The notes below the pieces were generated by a model. That model made no database searches and had not been told where the DNA came from. It saw only the letters and a program-made list of their open reading frames with translations. Source: Rotaria macrura (taxonomy: Eukaryota; Rotifera; Eurotatoria; Philodinida; Philodinidae). Taken from it: a DNA stretch of 64,000 nt. Every line of letters begins with the position of its first letter. Position 1 is the stretch's first letter. Of this stretch, positions 1-12,720 are shown piece after piece. The DNA lies in NCBI GenBank assembly GCA_900239685.1, contig OENT01000386.1, positions 60,388 through 124,387 of the forward strand. Reading direction: 5' to 3'. The position numbers and the translations under genes were made by a program.

Positions 1-434
1 ACACATAGATTATATGCTCCTATTTTATTCAAACTATTTTAGTCGAGTCAAGTGAGAATAGATCATTCTTCGTATGAATGAATTATAACAAAAGCATTTC
101 TTTTTCTTCAACAAGAATAACCATTTCATTTAATTTGACAAAGAAAACATTTATCATTAACAACTTACGTAATTATGAATTTATTATCAGTTAAGATTAT
201 TTTTTCATTAATCATAATTGCTCAACGTACAACTAATTAATATTTCATATTTAGATCTAATGGATAAACTCTATTACTTAGATGTATTATGTAATAACTC
301 ACATTGCATTCAGCAACTACTCATCAATTATTAATTATATCTCTTTTTTGTGTACTCGTTCATTGAACTGTTTTCCTCTTAAAAGAGTTCATTCTATCTT
401 AAGCATAAATAATCATAATCGAAATTGATCTCAC

Positions 435-1591
435 CTGACGTGATTCGGTGCTCAATCTTGTCATCGATCGGTAGAAGTTTGTCGACGTCAGCTTCAGTTG
501 TTATTATAGTTTCTTTATTATCAGTATTCTGTAGAACGGCGCGAAGATGCTTAAATAAAATGAAAAAATAAAAAATAGTCAAATCCAATTTCATAACCGA
601 CTCGAGCCATAATTTGTTTGCCCGTATGATTTTCAGGATCGATTGAAAGTCCTTGTAATGATGATAACAATGCAGCTGTAGAACGTTTCATTTCGAATAA
701 GATTTCGCTTCGACAATAATAACCCTAAATAGATATAGGAAAAGAAAACAAAAACAACGGTTTCCCTTCAACAGACAAACATGATTTCCTACTTTCGCCC
801 AATATGGTTTTAACCATATAACTCTTTCAATATCATTGAGAGCTTTATCGAATTCCTTTGCACTTGCATAAGCTTCAGCTCGACCATGTAATGCAATATG
901 ATCATCGTCATCTTGAAAAGACAAAGTAGAAAAACAAAGTTATACTCAACGATTCATATGACTATTCGATAAATAAGAATTTCTTACATTTATTCAATAT
1001 ATCAGAATAAATATCTATTGCTTGTTGATAATTATTATTTTCATATTGATTGTGTGCTTGACGGCATAGTAAAATATTTTCACATTTAAATCTTAATGGT
1101 TCCATACGTTCAAGAATTTGTTTAAGAAAATGATTTTTAGTATAGAATTTTTCTCTTGCATGTAAAATTGGAGATTCTGTTTGTTCTTGAATATTTTTTG
1201 AACAACGTAAACAATTTATTGATATTGACGAAAGTTCTTTATCATTTATACATCGTTCACAATATGTATGACCACAATAGAGTGTTATTGGTTCATAGAT
1301 TAAATTTTCGCAAAATATACATATTAACGGACAACTTGTTGCTGATGGCATTGACGTGGACATCTTTCTAATAGCTATTTGTCGACAAATTTCTTCGAGT
1401 TCAGTTATTGTTCTATTTAAGAAATATGTACGAGATCGTTGAAGATTTAGTTTAAATGAATGAGAATGACTAGTGGATAAGGTTTGTTTAATTTGAGATA
1501 AAAGTTTTCTGCGCTGATTTAGTTTCAATTTTTGTCGATGATGTCGTAGTTGAGATTTTTTATGCACTGTATAATTTTGATAAGATGACAT
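435..1591 (-). CDS. LONRF-like RING/TPR protein (E3 ligase type), 3' part outside window
   Basis: Four exons are visible: 1591-988, 911-793, 724-602 and 549-435. All junctions are GT/AG and keep frame, and the last visible exon ends at a donor, so the C-terminal part lies left of the window or beyond a long intron. Exon 1 encodes a C3HC4 RING finger at about residues 91-130 (C91, C94, C106, H108, C111, C114, C127, C130; core ICIFCENLIYEPITLYCGHT). It is followed by tetratricopeptide-like helices (QAHNQYENNNYQQAIDIY; GRAEAYASAKEFDKALNDIE). RING followed by TPR is the layout of LONRF1-3, which end in a LON substrate-binding domain; that domain is not in view. The family is thought to act as cytosolic ubiquitin ligases. 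The start is the first ATG of the exon; a splice-acceptor-like site lies 11 nt upstream. Another RING-TPR family cannot be excluded without the C-terminus. Confidence 0.72.
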
Positions 1592-1602
1592 TGTTGCTTG
1601 AA

Positions 1603-1604
1603 CT
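1603..1604 (-). promoter_or_regulatory. Splice acceptor just 5' of the LONRF-like start codon
   Basis: On the minus strand a pyrimidine-rich tract ending tcttctttcag lies 11 nt upstream of the ATG at 1591. It is either the 3' end of a 5'UTR intron or a spliced-leader trans-splice site. Confidence 0.5.
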
Positions 1605-2581
1605 GAAAGAAGATAAACATTTGAATACAGATAATATGAATTATTATTGAAATGTTTCTTGGTTAAATAGCTATAAAATATTCTGGAAATAGAAGAAATC
1701 AACGCTGCACAAGAAACAACTGATTACGTGAGCACTGTCTCTATTTACTCGTTCTTTCATTTCTTCTCTTCTGTTCTCTCTCATTTTCACTGACATGCTT
1801 TATTCCTATAGTTTGCTCTCGTTACCCTCTCTCGTTCTATGTCCTTGTTCGAATGATTACGACATGACATATATTTACTGTAACCCACAATATGATTATA
1901 TAACTCGTTTTTCTTGGAAGTCATAAATTCATTGCAAATGTAAATTTGAATAATCTAGTCATTTTCATCTTATAGACAAAATGTCAAAAATTATGTTAAA
2001 GAAATCATAATTATTGAAGTTGTCACAAGTTTTAATTAAAACAAGAAACGTCATACTTTTAATTATATATGGTTGAAAAGTACGCTGAAAATAATGTTCG
2101 TAGATTACTTGATAGAATAAAGCAGAGAATTTCCTTTGGAATCAATATGCCAAAGTAACTTTTATCGTAATTAGAAGAACAACGAATGGACTAAAAGATA
2201 CCTATTACATAAGAGTTTTGTACTTGGTATATAAATATCGTTACACAACGACGTACCAAAAGAGAGAGGAAGAAAAATCCACAACCAATAATAACCTTGA
2301 ACGTATGCACACGATTTCATACTAACTTGTAGTTTGTTAAAGTTACATTGTTGACATAACATGACTATTTTAGTGTAAAATACTAGATACATTATTAATA
2401 CTAGAAGAATTTCATTTATTTACATCTAATTTAGAAAAAAGAAATATGTATTGGAATGTATTTTTTAGAAGACAAGAAAATGTATTTCAAAACAATAGCA
2501 GACTATATCGATGAGATTAATATTTTTAAGAAAAAGGAGATCGAAAAAAAGTGCATTATTCTGATGATACCATGAGATAAT
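1605..2581. other. Intergenic: ARAP 3' flank and LONRF-like 5' flank
   Basis: No coding stretch was recognised. A candidate poly(A) signal for the minus-strand ARAP gene (AATAAA, seen as tttatt on +) lies at 2415-2420. A CT-rich block at about 1741-1850 lies upstream of the LONRF-like gene. Confidence 0.4.
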
Positions 2582-5500
2582 TCATCGTCGTAAATGTTTA
2601 CAAATGCTCGCAGCAACATGAAGTCCTTTGTCGAAAAATTTATTTTTCAATAAATCTGGTTTTCTTGTTGTTGCTATTGATGATGATGATGATGATGATG
2701 TATGATAATTTTGTAGTGGTAAATAATTGATGCCATCCGGCAATGTACGTGGTGCTCGACGAGTCCATTGATCATGTCCATTGATATGAACGAGTTCAAG
2801 ATACCATGAAAACATTTGATTACGATCAGGAAAACGAAATGCTATACCAAATGCTGATTCATTGAGATTGGTTTCATTCCCATCCGGAGGTAATATCGAT
2901 AGTACTCGATATTCATTCATTTCAAATGGATTAACAAAACGATAATCAGCTCCAATATAAAGATAAATATCTTCGACTGACCATGAATGAATTAATGACT
3001 GTGAATCCAATGACGAACTTGCACTGAAATCTTGTTGATGAACAGTTGATTTGACTTTTATCCCTCTATCATTAATACTAGTGGAAGTTCGATAGATGTT
3101 GAGCTAATTGAAAAACATAACAAGGAAACAGAAAAATTTCAATTGTCGTCGATTTCAACCATGATTAAACGGATATAATTTTTCTTTTTGTATACAATTT
3201 TACAATGGTTTATATGAGAAAGTACAATAGTACTGTCACGAGGACTTTTTCCAACATTAGTTTTTCGCTTGTAAAACGTGACGTATGACAACTATGCAAC
3301 ATTTCGATGACATCTGTTCTTTTTTAAATTTACGTAATGGGTGTTCTAAAGTTACATGCACCTTTGATCCTCTTTTCTTTCTTTGATTAGTTTGATTCTT
3401 TTTAATGAAAATAACGCGTCACTTGCAATTCAATGATTATTACAAAGCGATTCGAGAGCATCAAGTGTAAATATTGAATAGCATGATATAAAAATTAATC
3501 GAAACATTAGATCCGATAGTTCATCTTCGTTTCTCCATCTATGACATGAAAGGTTGTATTGTATATAAATGCCTTTTTCTAAATCATGAAAATGAATTCT
3601 TACTGCATATCTCCTAAGTTAAACTAAAGAGGATTTTGTCTTAAGACTTACCAGGCACAATATTGAGAAATACTCTCTTGCTTCTACGCCTAAGACTAAT
3701 GTGTTCAACCAATGAAAACTTTAGCCTATTATTATTTGATACTAATCTCATAAGGATACTTCAGTATGCATAATGCGTCACTTTTGACAAGTGTCTTATG
3801 TCATTAGACATTTGTTTTTGAGACTAGAATGAAATATGCGAGTATTCTTCATGTATTAGAGATATTTCTTTAGTATAATTGACGTTCGTGCCGAATAGAT
3901 AAGACTTTCTAGCATGCATCTATTCTATGATGTTAATCTATAAAATAAAATTCTTTTTACCCTCTACTGAGACTTCATATCTTATTATTTAAGTAATCAA
4001 TCGTACTTAGTAATCTCATGTACTCACAATAGAACTAGTTACTCTTAGACGGTTACTTATGTAACATAGAATAGAACCTTTTGAAATTTTTAATCAGCAT
4101 TATATGATCTGAAAAGAATGAATAATAGCCTGCGATTGACATTTTGACAGTTCAAGAGACTGACACAATGAGAGCTTGGGAAACCAAATTACTCAGAACC
4201 TATGAACTACTCATCTATAGTACATCTTCATGGCATACTCTTAATTGAAAAAACTTACAACTGCTCTTTCAAATATCCATAAACATGGTATCCATCTGTC
4301 ATTCAACGAATCGAAATATTCGCATTGAGCTGATTCCTTATTGAATGTATGCTGTCGTTTTTGTAGACGTTCTTTTTCAAATTGAAGATAATTTAGTTTA
4401 ACAACGAATGTTGCTCGTTGATTTAAATCATGTGATAAGTATTTTCGATAACGATGTAGAACTTCGGATATATTTTCACATGAATACATTGGTCGTTCAA
4501 GATTTTGATCAATAATTACTTCGAACAGAGCCCAAAACAAACAATCAATTTTACTGATTTGTTTCAAAAATTTATCAATAATTATATCAGCTGTTGTTTC
4601 TTTTTCAAAAATATACATAGCATAACCATTAAATTCATCAGCACGAGATTCGAAATAAACAGAGATTATTGCGCCTTCTAATTTACGTGGAATAGATGGA
4701 TTATTACGCATTGATATTAAGGTTTCTATACATGTTTTTTCATGTTCGAACTCATCATCACTGATATCAAACAGTTCTTGATAATATCGACAAAGATTAG
4801 TCAGTATTTTTAAATCTGCTTGTATTGATGGAGCAACATGAACATAGGCTAATGGTAACGGATATTGTGATAATGTTGAAACTGATGTTAATGAATCACG
4901 CGAAGCTATAAATAGAAAAAATCATTTCAACTAAATCTTTGAATTAATCTCGATAGAGACATTGTGTAGCTTCGAAGCCATAAAATCCTCACATGATTCA
5001 TGCATAGGTATAGAATAACTTTTTATACCGAAAAAAAACTTCGAACATTAGCAAATGCATTTATAATATTTTATGGTCAGAAAATTGCCATTCTCTCTTT
5101 TCAATTAAATTTAACTAATAATTTTTAGACTAGCCAAGTAACAGTTGCTCAATGCGGCAAAAAAAACAGGTGCATATTGTCTGAAGTCTTCTACTGAATT
5201 TTATTTTAGTCTAGAATTCAACATTCTAAGAAATAAAAAAAAGTGATCATCCTTACAAGTAAAAGATCGATTTCGTTTTTGTTTTGTTAACGGTGAATTA
5301 GTCGTCAGATCCAACAAATTTTGTTGACTTGAGAAGTTTTGATTTCCGGATTGTGTTACATCCATATCATCTATTGATTTTTTACAATTATCATTCATGC
5401 CATAATTAGAATTCGTCGTTAATGCTATTGCTTGTGATATGAGACACGGTGTAAATGTTGAAATAAGATTCGGTAAAGTCATTCCATTAATTTCGGATAA

Positions 5501-8500
5501 CATAGCCACAGCGTTGACATGCATTAGCATGGCTCGTAATGTTGAATAATGTATTGGTAAATGTTGTTTCAAATCTTTAAGTAATGCACGATAATATTGA
5601 ATAAGTTGTTCAATTGTCATCGTATCATCAACGGTTGAACGTAACCATGCAGAATAATTTTGACGTGTACCAAGTAATGGTACCTCCAAATGACGAAGAA
5701 AACGTTTCAGAGCATTAGCAACATCATGTTCCGTATAATTTTCCCGTGTCAATGAAGTATTGAATGGATCTTCGAGGCATTCATCTAATAATTGTTTTAT
5801 TTTACTCTCCTGGCCTGCTTGACGATAAATACCTAAAATTTGCAAGATTTTGATTCTATGGAGTTTTACAATGTGATGAATTTGTTTTTGTTTTAACTAT
5901 TGACTGCTGAATATTCAATCATAACCACTGATAAATCATTAAACGTTCTAGTTTCTAAGATTTTTTTATTTCGCTGTTTCAAAATCAAATAAATTCTCTA
6001 ATATGCTTCATACATTTTTCAAACTAACGGTAATTTGCTGAAAAAGAATCAAAACGAATGTAGTATAGGTCAGCAAATTGCTTACTCTTTCATTCGTGTA
6101 TGTATCATCAAGTCTCAGTCAATTTAGGAATGTACAATTAAGCTTCCACTTCAAGAATTCATTATTTGAATCACTCAATGAAATGTTTTGATCGAACATA
6201 CATAGTCTCTCGGAACATAACTACGTAATTGCTTTTACCACTTCTAATCGTTTACGTGACAAGAACATCATGTTCATTACTTAGAATAAGAAAGAATTCT
6301 TGAACCAACATGAAGAACTCAAAGAGTCATCCACTCATCGTACTAAGTCATAAGAGAAATAACTAAATCTCACAATATCTTCAAGAATAATGATTCTCTC
6401 TACAATTGATGATTACATAAAACGAACAGAGTTGAATAAGTATACATTTTCTCAATACTGGCTAGTCACGTTATATGTATAGTCACTGGACTTGTGCGAA
6501 CGTAGAATATTCATTCGACACAGCTCTTCTGCGTATAGTATAAAATCGTATTGTTCTGCGATGATTGAATTTTCAATTTAATCGATCGAACAATCATGAA
6601 AATAGTATTTCTACGGGCAGAAAAAATTTTCAATGTCGTCAATGTTGATGAAAGGAATAAGGATGAATGATTCTGATGACAACTTTAAAAAAATGTTGGA
6701 ATCCGAAGTATTCTCATAGAAAAATAGTTATTAGCACAATCCATGCTGGATAAGAATGTGAAACACAATATATTCAGTGTCCTTCATCTCCTAAAAACTG
6801 ATCTTTCTTTTTTGTATTCATTTAAACGTATTTGGTTATTAATATTTTCATAATACTTCAAAACGAAATGCTTCATTCATATATATTTTTCAATTAGATG
6901 TTAATTATAAATCATTTCTGACAGTCACTGGCAACTGTCTATCATGATCAGCGATGGTTTATTAATGATTTACTTAATAAATACTAACTAAATATAGACC
7001 AGTTCATTACTTTCTCAGTAAATTAATTAATTAACTACTGATTAAATCATTAGTTAAGATCTCTTTCACTGCCAGGCAAGCAGATGATCAGTTCAAATTT
7101 TTATTCATTCCGAATTTAACACCCCTGTTCGGATCGTGCTTCAGAAGATAATTAGTTCAAAAATACCGTTAATAGATAATACTTTTGATGTATCTGTATG
7201 AAACGAAAAAAAATAAATATCGATAAATCTCTCAGATTTGATGATTGCCATGCGATTCTAAAAATACCTGACACCAACTCTAATTTCAAAAAAGTCTGAC
7301 TTTCCTCATATCTAACCAAGAATAGTACTTTACTTTTATTTTACTAGGAATGTCATAACTATTTCAATTACTTTTTAAAGGTAATTGCTAACTAAGTAAA
7401 TATTATAGTTACTCTGCTGTAGTTACCTAAATGTAAAAAAGCAAATGTGCTACCTCTAAGTTAATCTAAATATTGAGTTACTTAACTCTTCCAAGATATA
7501 TGATTTCTTAAATAAATTCCATATTCCTGTGATATCAAAAATAAAATACATTTTTTTTGCAAAATTCATTTTCATGTTTATTATTACTACTCGACAGTTT
7601 AGAATTCAATACATTCACCATTAGTATATCTTCATAGAACACGAGCGAACTCTGCCTCTCGTCAATCTTCTATTATAAACAATTGATCTGACTACCGAAT
7701 ACATTGTAACAACAAGTAAAAGCCATTCAAGATATTTTTCATCATTCTAACTTCTTTTTCTTTCAAACAATACATTTGTATGATGTTCGGAAAAATGTTT
7801 TACCTAATGTTAATAGACCATTTTCAAAAAGAAATTTTGTAAATCTTTCAATAATAACTGGTATATTTTGTGATGTCAATATTTGTTTATTTAAATTTGT
7901 TAATGATTCAACTTTGATTGCTTGACGAAGACTTGTATATAATAGATCGATTAATTTCACAATAGGCGATGATAAATAAAGAAAACGGTTTGAAACAAGA
8001 CAAAGAACAACGCCTAAGAATTCCTTCGTTTTTTGATAAGCTAAATAAAAGTAAAACGAATGAATGAATAATAAAAGACAAACAAGAGATCATAAAACTT
8101 ATTTACTTAAACTAGAATACTTTCTTAAATCAACTTCATCGTATATCGTATCCGAACAAATGACAAATCGTCCTGTATAAATCACCGCTATGACTTGTTG
8201 TTTTTCAGCATTGATTCCTTCTTGAATATTCAATTTCATTAATAAAATAAAATCTGAATAAATCAATTGATTAAGACGATGTTGTCGTTTGATTATTTCA
8301 CGTATCCATAAAGATCGTTCGAGATCATTGGGAAAAATCCATACATATTCGTTCAATGACGTTTGATCATCAACGATAAGCGTACATTGACTACTGGCAT
8401 TGATTACTGGTGCATTTGTTAGACGACATTTCAGTGTAACAGCATTAACTGTTTGATTGAACATAGCAAGTACATTATTCAAGTCGATGTCATGTATACA

Positions 8501-11500
8501 TCGATGAGGTTTATTCATATTATGAGTAGGAGAATAAACATTGAGACGATCATTTACGAAGCGTGTCAGAACTTCTTTAAGAATTCCATGTTTATTCGAT
8601 AAATAAACCATTGTTTCAATTATATCATCGAACTTTGTTTTCATTAAGTCGTATTCAGATAAACCTAGACAAAAAACTACATTTTAAGCAATCATATTTA
8701 TAGATAGCTGAAACATGTGTAAATAAGATAGAACAATTTTTAGAACTGAATTTTCTTCGTTTATTAGATCCATATTTCTCGATACGACTATTGAGCTCAT
8801 CGTTGATTAGAAACTAATCAATGAGTATCTCACAAAGCACATGAATCAAAGATGCGAAAAATCTCAGGATTAATGCAAGCATACACAACACATCTTGAAT
8901 GATATAATTTAAAGCAAAACGATTTCTATTTAAAATTTGATTTTCAAGAAATCCGGATAGTATAATTTTGTTTTTATTCAAAGATTCTAGTGAAGAATCT
9001 TTATCGCTCAATATTTTTTCTACAACTCTTCAGTTATTTTAGAAGAGTATTTTTAAAAATATTCTATCGTGATTCATCAAAAAAAAACTTAATTGAGTCT
9101 CTTTTTCTTGTCAAGAAACATAGTCATAATCTAAGCGAACCATCTGTAGAGCTTGTCTACAGAATTCATGATTCCAGTCTTAAAATGACTCTATTGAATT
9201 TACCAGATGCGTCAATGAACACACAATAAAATCAAGTTTCTCGTCCTGTGTCTTAACATCATCAACGAATAAAATTACACATCTTTAAATTCTATTCAAT
9301 AGAATGTGTGGAATAAAAGAACTACTTATGATAGTATCATCCTCTTAGAACTTAAAACGAACATTATACAACCCGTTGTCTTATATTCTTATTCTCTACG
9401 AGTAGTATTCTTATGAAAATGTCCTTCTGTTCAAGAAAGAATTTAAAAATCCGACAGAGTCAGTATTGACTATCGTAAACGGGGAGCCCTCCAATAGTTA
9501 TCAATCGCATGACTACGTTTCAGAATATGTCATTGTTCGAAATTGAAACATTTTTTCAAGTATGCCGACGACATTGAATCTGTTCTAATGGCGTACTTCA
9601 AATCATAGAGCAAATCAATAAAATTACCCATTATCTAAATCATATTGCTTGTCTTCAAAACATTATGATCGAAGAAAAAATACAGCTGCTGTTGTGATTT
9701 TATTAGTTTTATTCAATTTATCGTTCCTACTCATTATTTTCTATAGGCATCGTGTGAGTAGTGATTCATCGATTTGAACAGTCTGTATATTCAGTAGTGT
9801 CTCACTTGAAACTTTTATCTATTCTTTTTTTATATGAATCGAATAGCCGTTGTATTTTACAGTTAACATTTGCAATTGTTTTATCGAAAACAAAAGGTTT
9901 TCTTTTTACCTCCATTTGCTAAAATAATTTTCATTTGTTTCACTTGTTGATATCGTTGAGCATGATCGGCAACAGTAAAGTTTTTTTCTGAATAATCTGG
10001 GTCAGCTCCTAACATAATTAAGTGTATCGTTTTCTTATAATCTGTTATTTCAACATTTTCATACAAGATTCTATTAAGTTGATCTTTTGTATAACTATGT
10101 TGACTAGAGTCATATGGTTGAAGATAAATTTTTTCGATATATTTTTGTCTTATGTATTGTTTTCGTTCGAATTCCGATGAATTTTGATTTGGTTTTGAAC
10201 TTTTCGACGAATCATTTTCTAATAAACCATTCGAAATACGATTACCATAATCATGTAGTAGATCGATTAAATCCGAATCACATGTCGTAGTAATCAATGA
10301 CTGAAGACGAAGAAAATTGGAGGTGAAACGATGATGAATAGCTATTATAAATGAACAAATACATTTTAAAATAAATCGAAGAAAAAAAAAGTCAATATCA
10401 ACACACCAGCACACTTTTTGCAAATGACCAAAAGCCAAGATATGATGGCAATCGTTGGATACTCTGCATCACAGTCAGCACATCGACAGTTACTCAAATT
10501 TTCCCGTATTCTATCGAGATAAGCTGTTGTTTGACCTTAATGCATCATAGGAAAAAAAGATGAAAGTTCACTATCTGGCAACGTCATAGAATAACTAGTC
10601 TTCTCTTTTTTTTCTATTTTAAACGTGTTATCAAAGCGTTATTTTTAAATCCTCCATTGATTTCTTTACTTGGTACAATGGAATCATCATCGTCATCATC
10701 GTCGTCGTTTTGTACCGATGTATTTGAAAAATAATCAATCAAAGTTGAAACTGAATGACGCTTCGTATCCATGTGTTCTGATGTAGGACTTGAAAAGAAA
10801 AAATTGTGTTTTATTCTCTACATCAATGGCAAGCGAAACTCTAACGAATTTTTGAATATTTACCTGTTGTTCATTTCTTCACCGATCGCTAATTGATTTT
10901 TCGTTTGATTCGTATTTGAAATCAATAAATTACTTTCGTCATTTGACTAAAACGATTTTGTCAATAAAATTGGTGTTATTATTTATCTTAGTAATATAAC
11001 CTAACTAGACTGAAGAAGCTCAAATTAACTAATTATAATCATTTTACTTTTACATGAAATACAAAATAGTTATTAAAGAAAAAAACACAGCATTACTTCT
11101 CTTTTTCCTTTTTTCATTCCTATAATGGAAGAAAACGATGTACAAGCATTTATTTTTTTCTTTTTACCTTTTGACAAAAAAACAAAGTTATTGAGATTTT
11201 ATTTACCTGCAGTGTTGTTTGTTCTGAAGACTGGAAAGAATTGGAATCATCATCATATACGGAGAAAGGCACATTGAGAGGAATTCTATCGGATAGATTC
11301 GATGAATTTGAACCATTTTTATCAGTATAATTATTATTGTCATGTGTTAAATATATTAAAATATTGTTTCTATTGGATGCATAAGATTTTTTTTCGCGAA
11401 ATACAACTGCAGGAGAATTATGATTTGATTTGTTCGATGACAGCTGTTTACTTGAAATCTGATCTGGATATTCGTCTGCATGTGAATCTAATCGAAAAAT

Positions 11501-12606
11501 TCTAATGTATAGATCAGTTGAGACTCTTGTTAATTACGATATCTCGAATGAAGATAGGAGCAAATAGTCATTCTCGTCATGGTAAGAAAACTTTTTTTTT
11601 TCTATCTCTACAAATTTCATATATTGCATTGTTGAACACTTTTCGATGGTAAACAATCGATACATTTTGTTGATGATTCTCTTTGAATTAATCAATTAAA
11701 AATAGAAGAAACCGTAGCACATGTAAACACAATAGAATTTCAAAACAGTGATTGATGTCTGAAAAATGTGTCTTCAAATTTATTTTACAGACAGATTAAA
11801 GTCGATGAGAAATTACTTCTCGTACATAGATTGGTTGTATGATTATTTCAATTTTTAGGACTACGAAATTGCATTAACAATAAACTAAGACTCTTGAAAT
11901 CGACGTGTAAACGTGTCTAAACTTGTATTATACGTCTCTATTTCATCATTAAATCAATCAAGTCGTACAATGACGAATAGAAAAGTCCTCGAACTAAAAT
12001 ATGTCATAGGAATCATATAATATATTGAAGCCAAAGTGAATGTCTAGAGGGGAAGTTTCAAGATAAGATTAATGATTTCTTATGGAGATTTATGTAAAAT
12101 TCATTTTCGACTTGTGCAATCTGTTTCATACTTACTCGTTCCATTCTTAAACTGTGAGGACCGATGTGGCCCTCTAGAAGTGTCCTTGGCATTGAAAACG
12201 TAGAATATTAATATACATTTAATAGGGCTTTCCTTTTTTACGTCGGTGCTTCCTTCTTAATTCATGTGCTCTGTCTTATTAAAATAAAGTATAGATTTCA
12301 ATGACGAACATGAGAATGAAAATGAAAGTTAATACTATCAAGTATTTATTTCAGTTTCTCAAAGTCAATAAAATTCTAGATAAAACTTGATTTTCTTTAT
12401 GTGTGCAAATATTTTATTTTGTTACTACATACATGTATAAATGTGTATGATGATTTACCCTCAAGTGATATGGAATGATCAAGATCGATAGTCAAAGGTG
12501 CTTTACTTGTTGGGTTTAGTTGGGTTCTAGCAAGAGGTACTGGCCGGTCTTTTAGCATAGAATTCGATAAAGAAAGTTCGTTGGGTACATCTAAAGAATT
12601 TTCCAT
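2582..12606 (-). CDS. ARAP-type Arf-GAP/Rho-GAP with ankyrin, PH and RA domains
   Basis: Eleven exons: 12606-12459, 11487-11207, 10946-10864, 10788-10625, 10535-10407, 10341-9910, 8664-8107, 8040-7804, 5832-5257, 4905-4259 and 3103-2582. They total 1,259 codons (1,258 aa) in frame. Residues 1-225 are low-complexity, with an Asp run, and I see no SAM or PH domain there. Next come an ArfGAP zinc finger (CADC...CKKC, about residues 238-262), ankyrin-like repeats (TIHLIMLGADPDYSEKNFT), PH-like sequence, and a RhoGAP domain with arginine finger GIYRQAG and the late motif NGMTLPNLISTFTPCL. A Ras-association domain and a C-terminal PH-like domain follow. In animals ARAP proteins are PIP3-regulated cytosolic GAPs for Arf and Rho that act on membrane traffic and the actin cytoskeleton. 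The order ArfGAP-ANK-PH-RhoGAP-RA-PH is specific to ARAP. The exon 4 donor (gtttaa) is weak. Introns at 8665-9909 and 5833-7803 are long and show no other gene. Confidence 0.88.
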
Positions 12607-12608
12607 CT
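12607..12608 (-). promoter_or_regulatory. Splice acceptor abutting the ARAP start codon
   Basis: The minus-strand sequence ttttcttttattctag ends directly at the ATG at 12606. Only 114 bp separate this ATG from the RPC5 stop codon upstream on the same strand. This fits a spliced-leader trans-splice site for the second gene of an operon, or a 5'UTR intron whose first exon lies elsewhere. Confidence 0.55.
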
Positions 12609-12720
12609 AGAATAAAAGAAAATTCACGTCAAACAATGACATAGATATCACCGTTGTATCGCATAGAAAAAAAAAGCAGGTGAAAGAAAAAATTATCACA
12701 AAACAAAACAGAATTAAATG

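Noticed and set aside
1592-1702. Upstream extension of the LONRF-like protein to 1702
   Set aside because: It would need a TTG start, and an acceptor-like AG at 1603-1604 lies between; the ATG at 1591 is preferred.
8814-9011. 65-codon minus ORF in ARAP intron 6
   Set aside because: Exons 6 and 7 join in frame without it, and it matches no ARAP domain.
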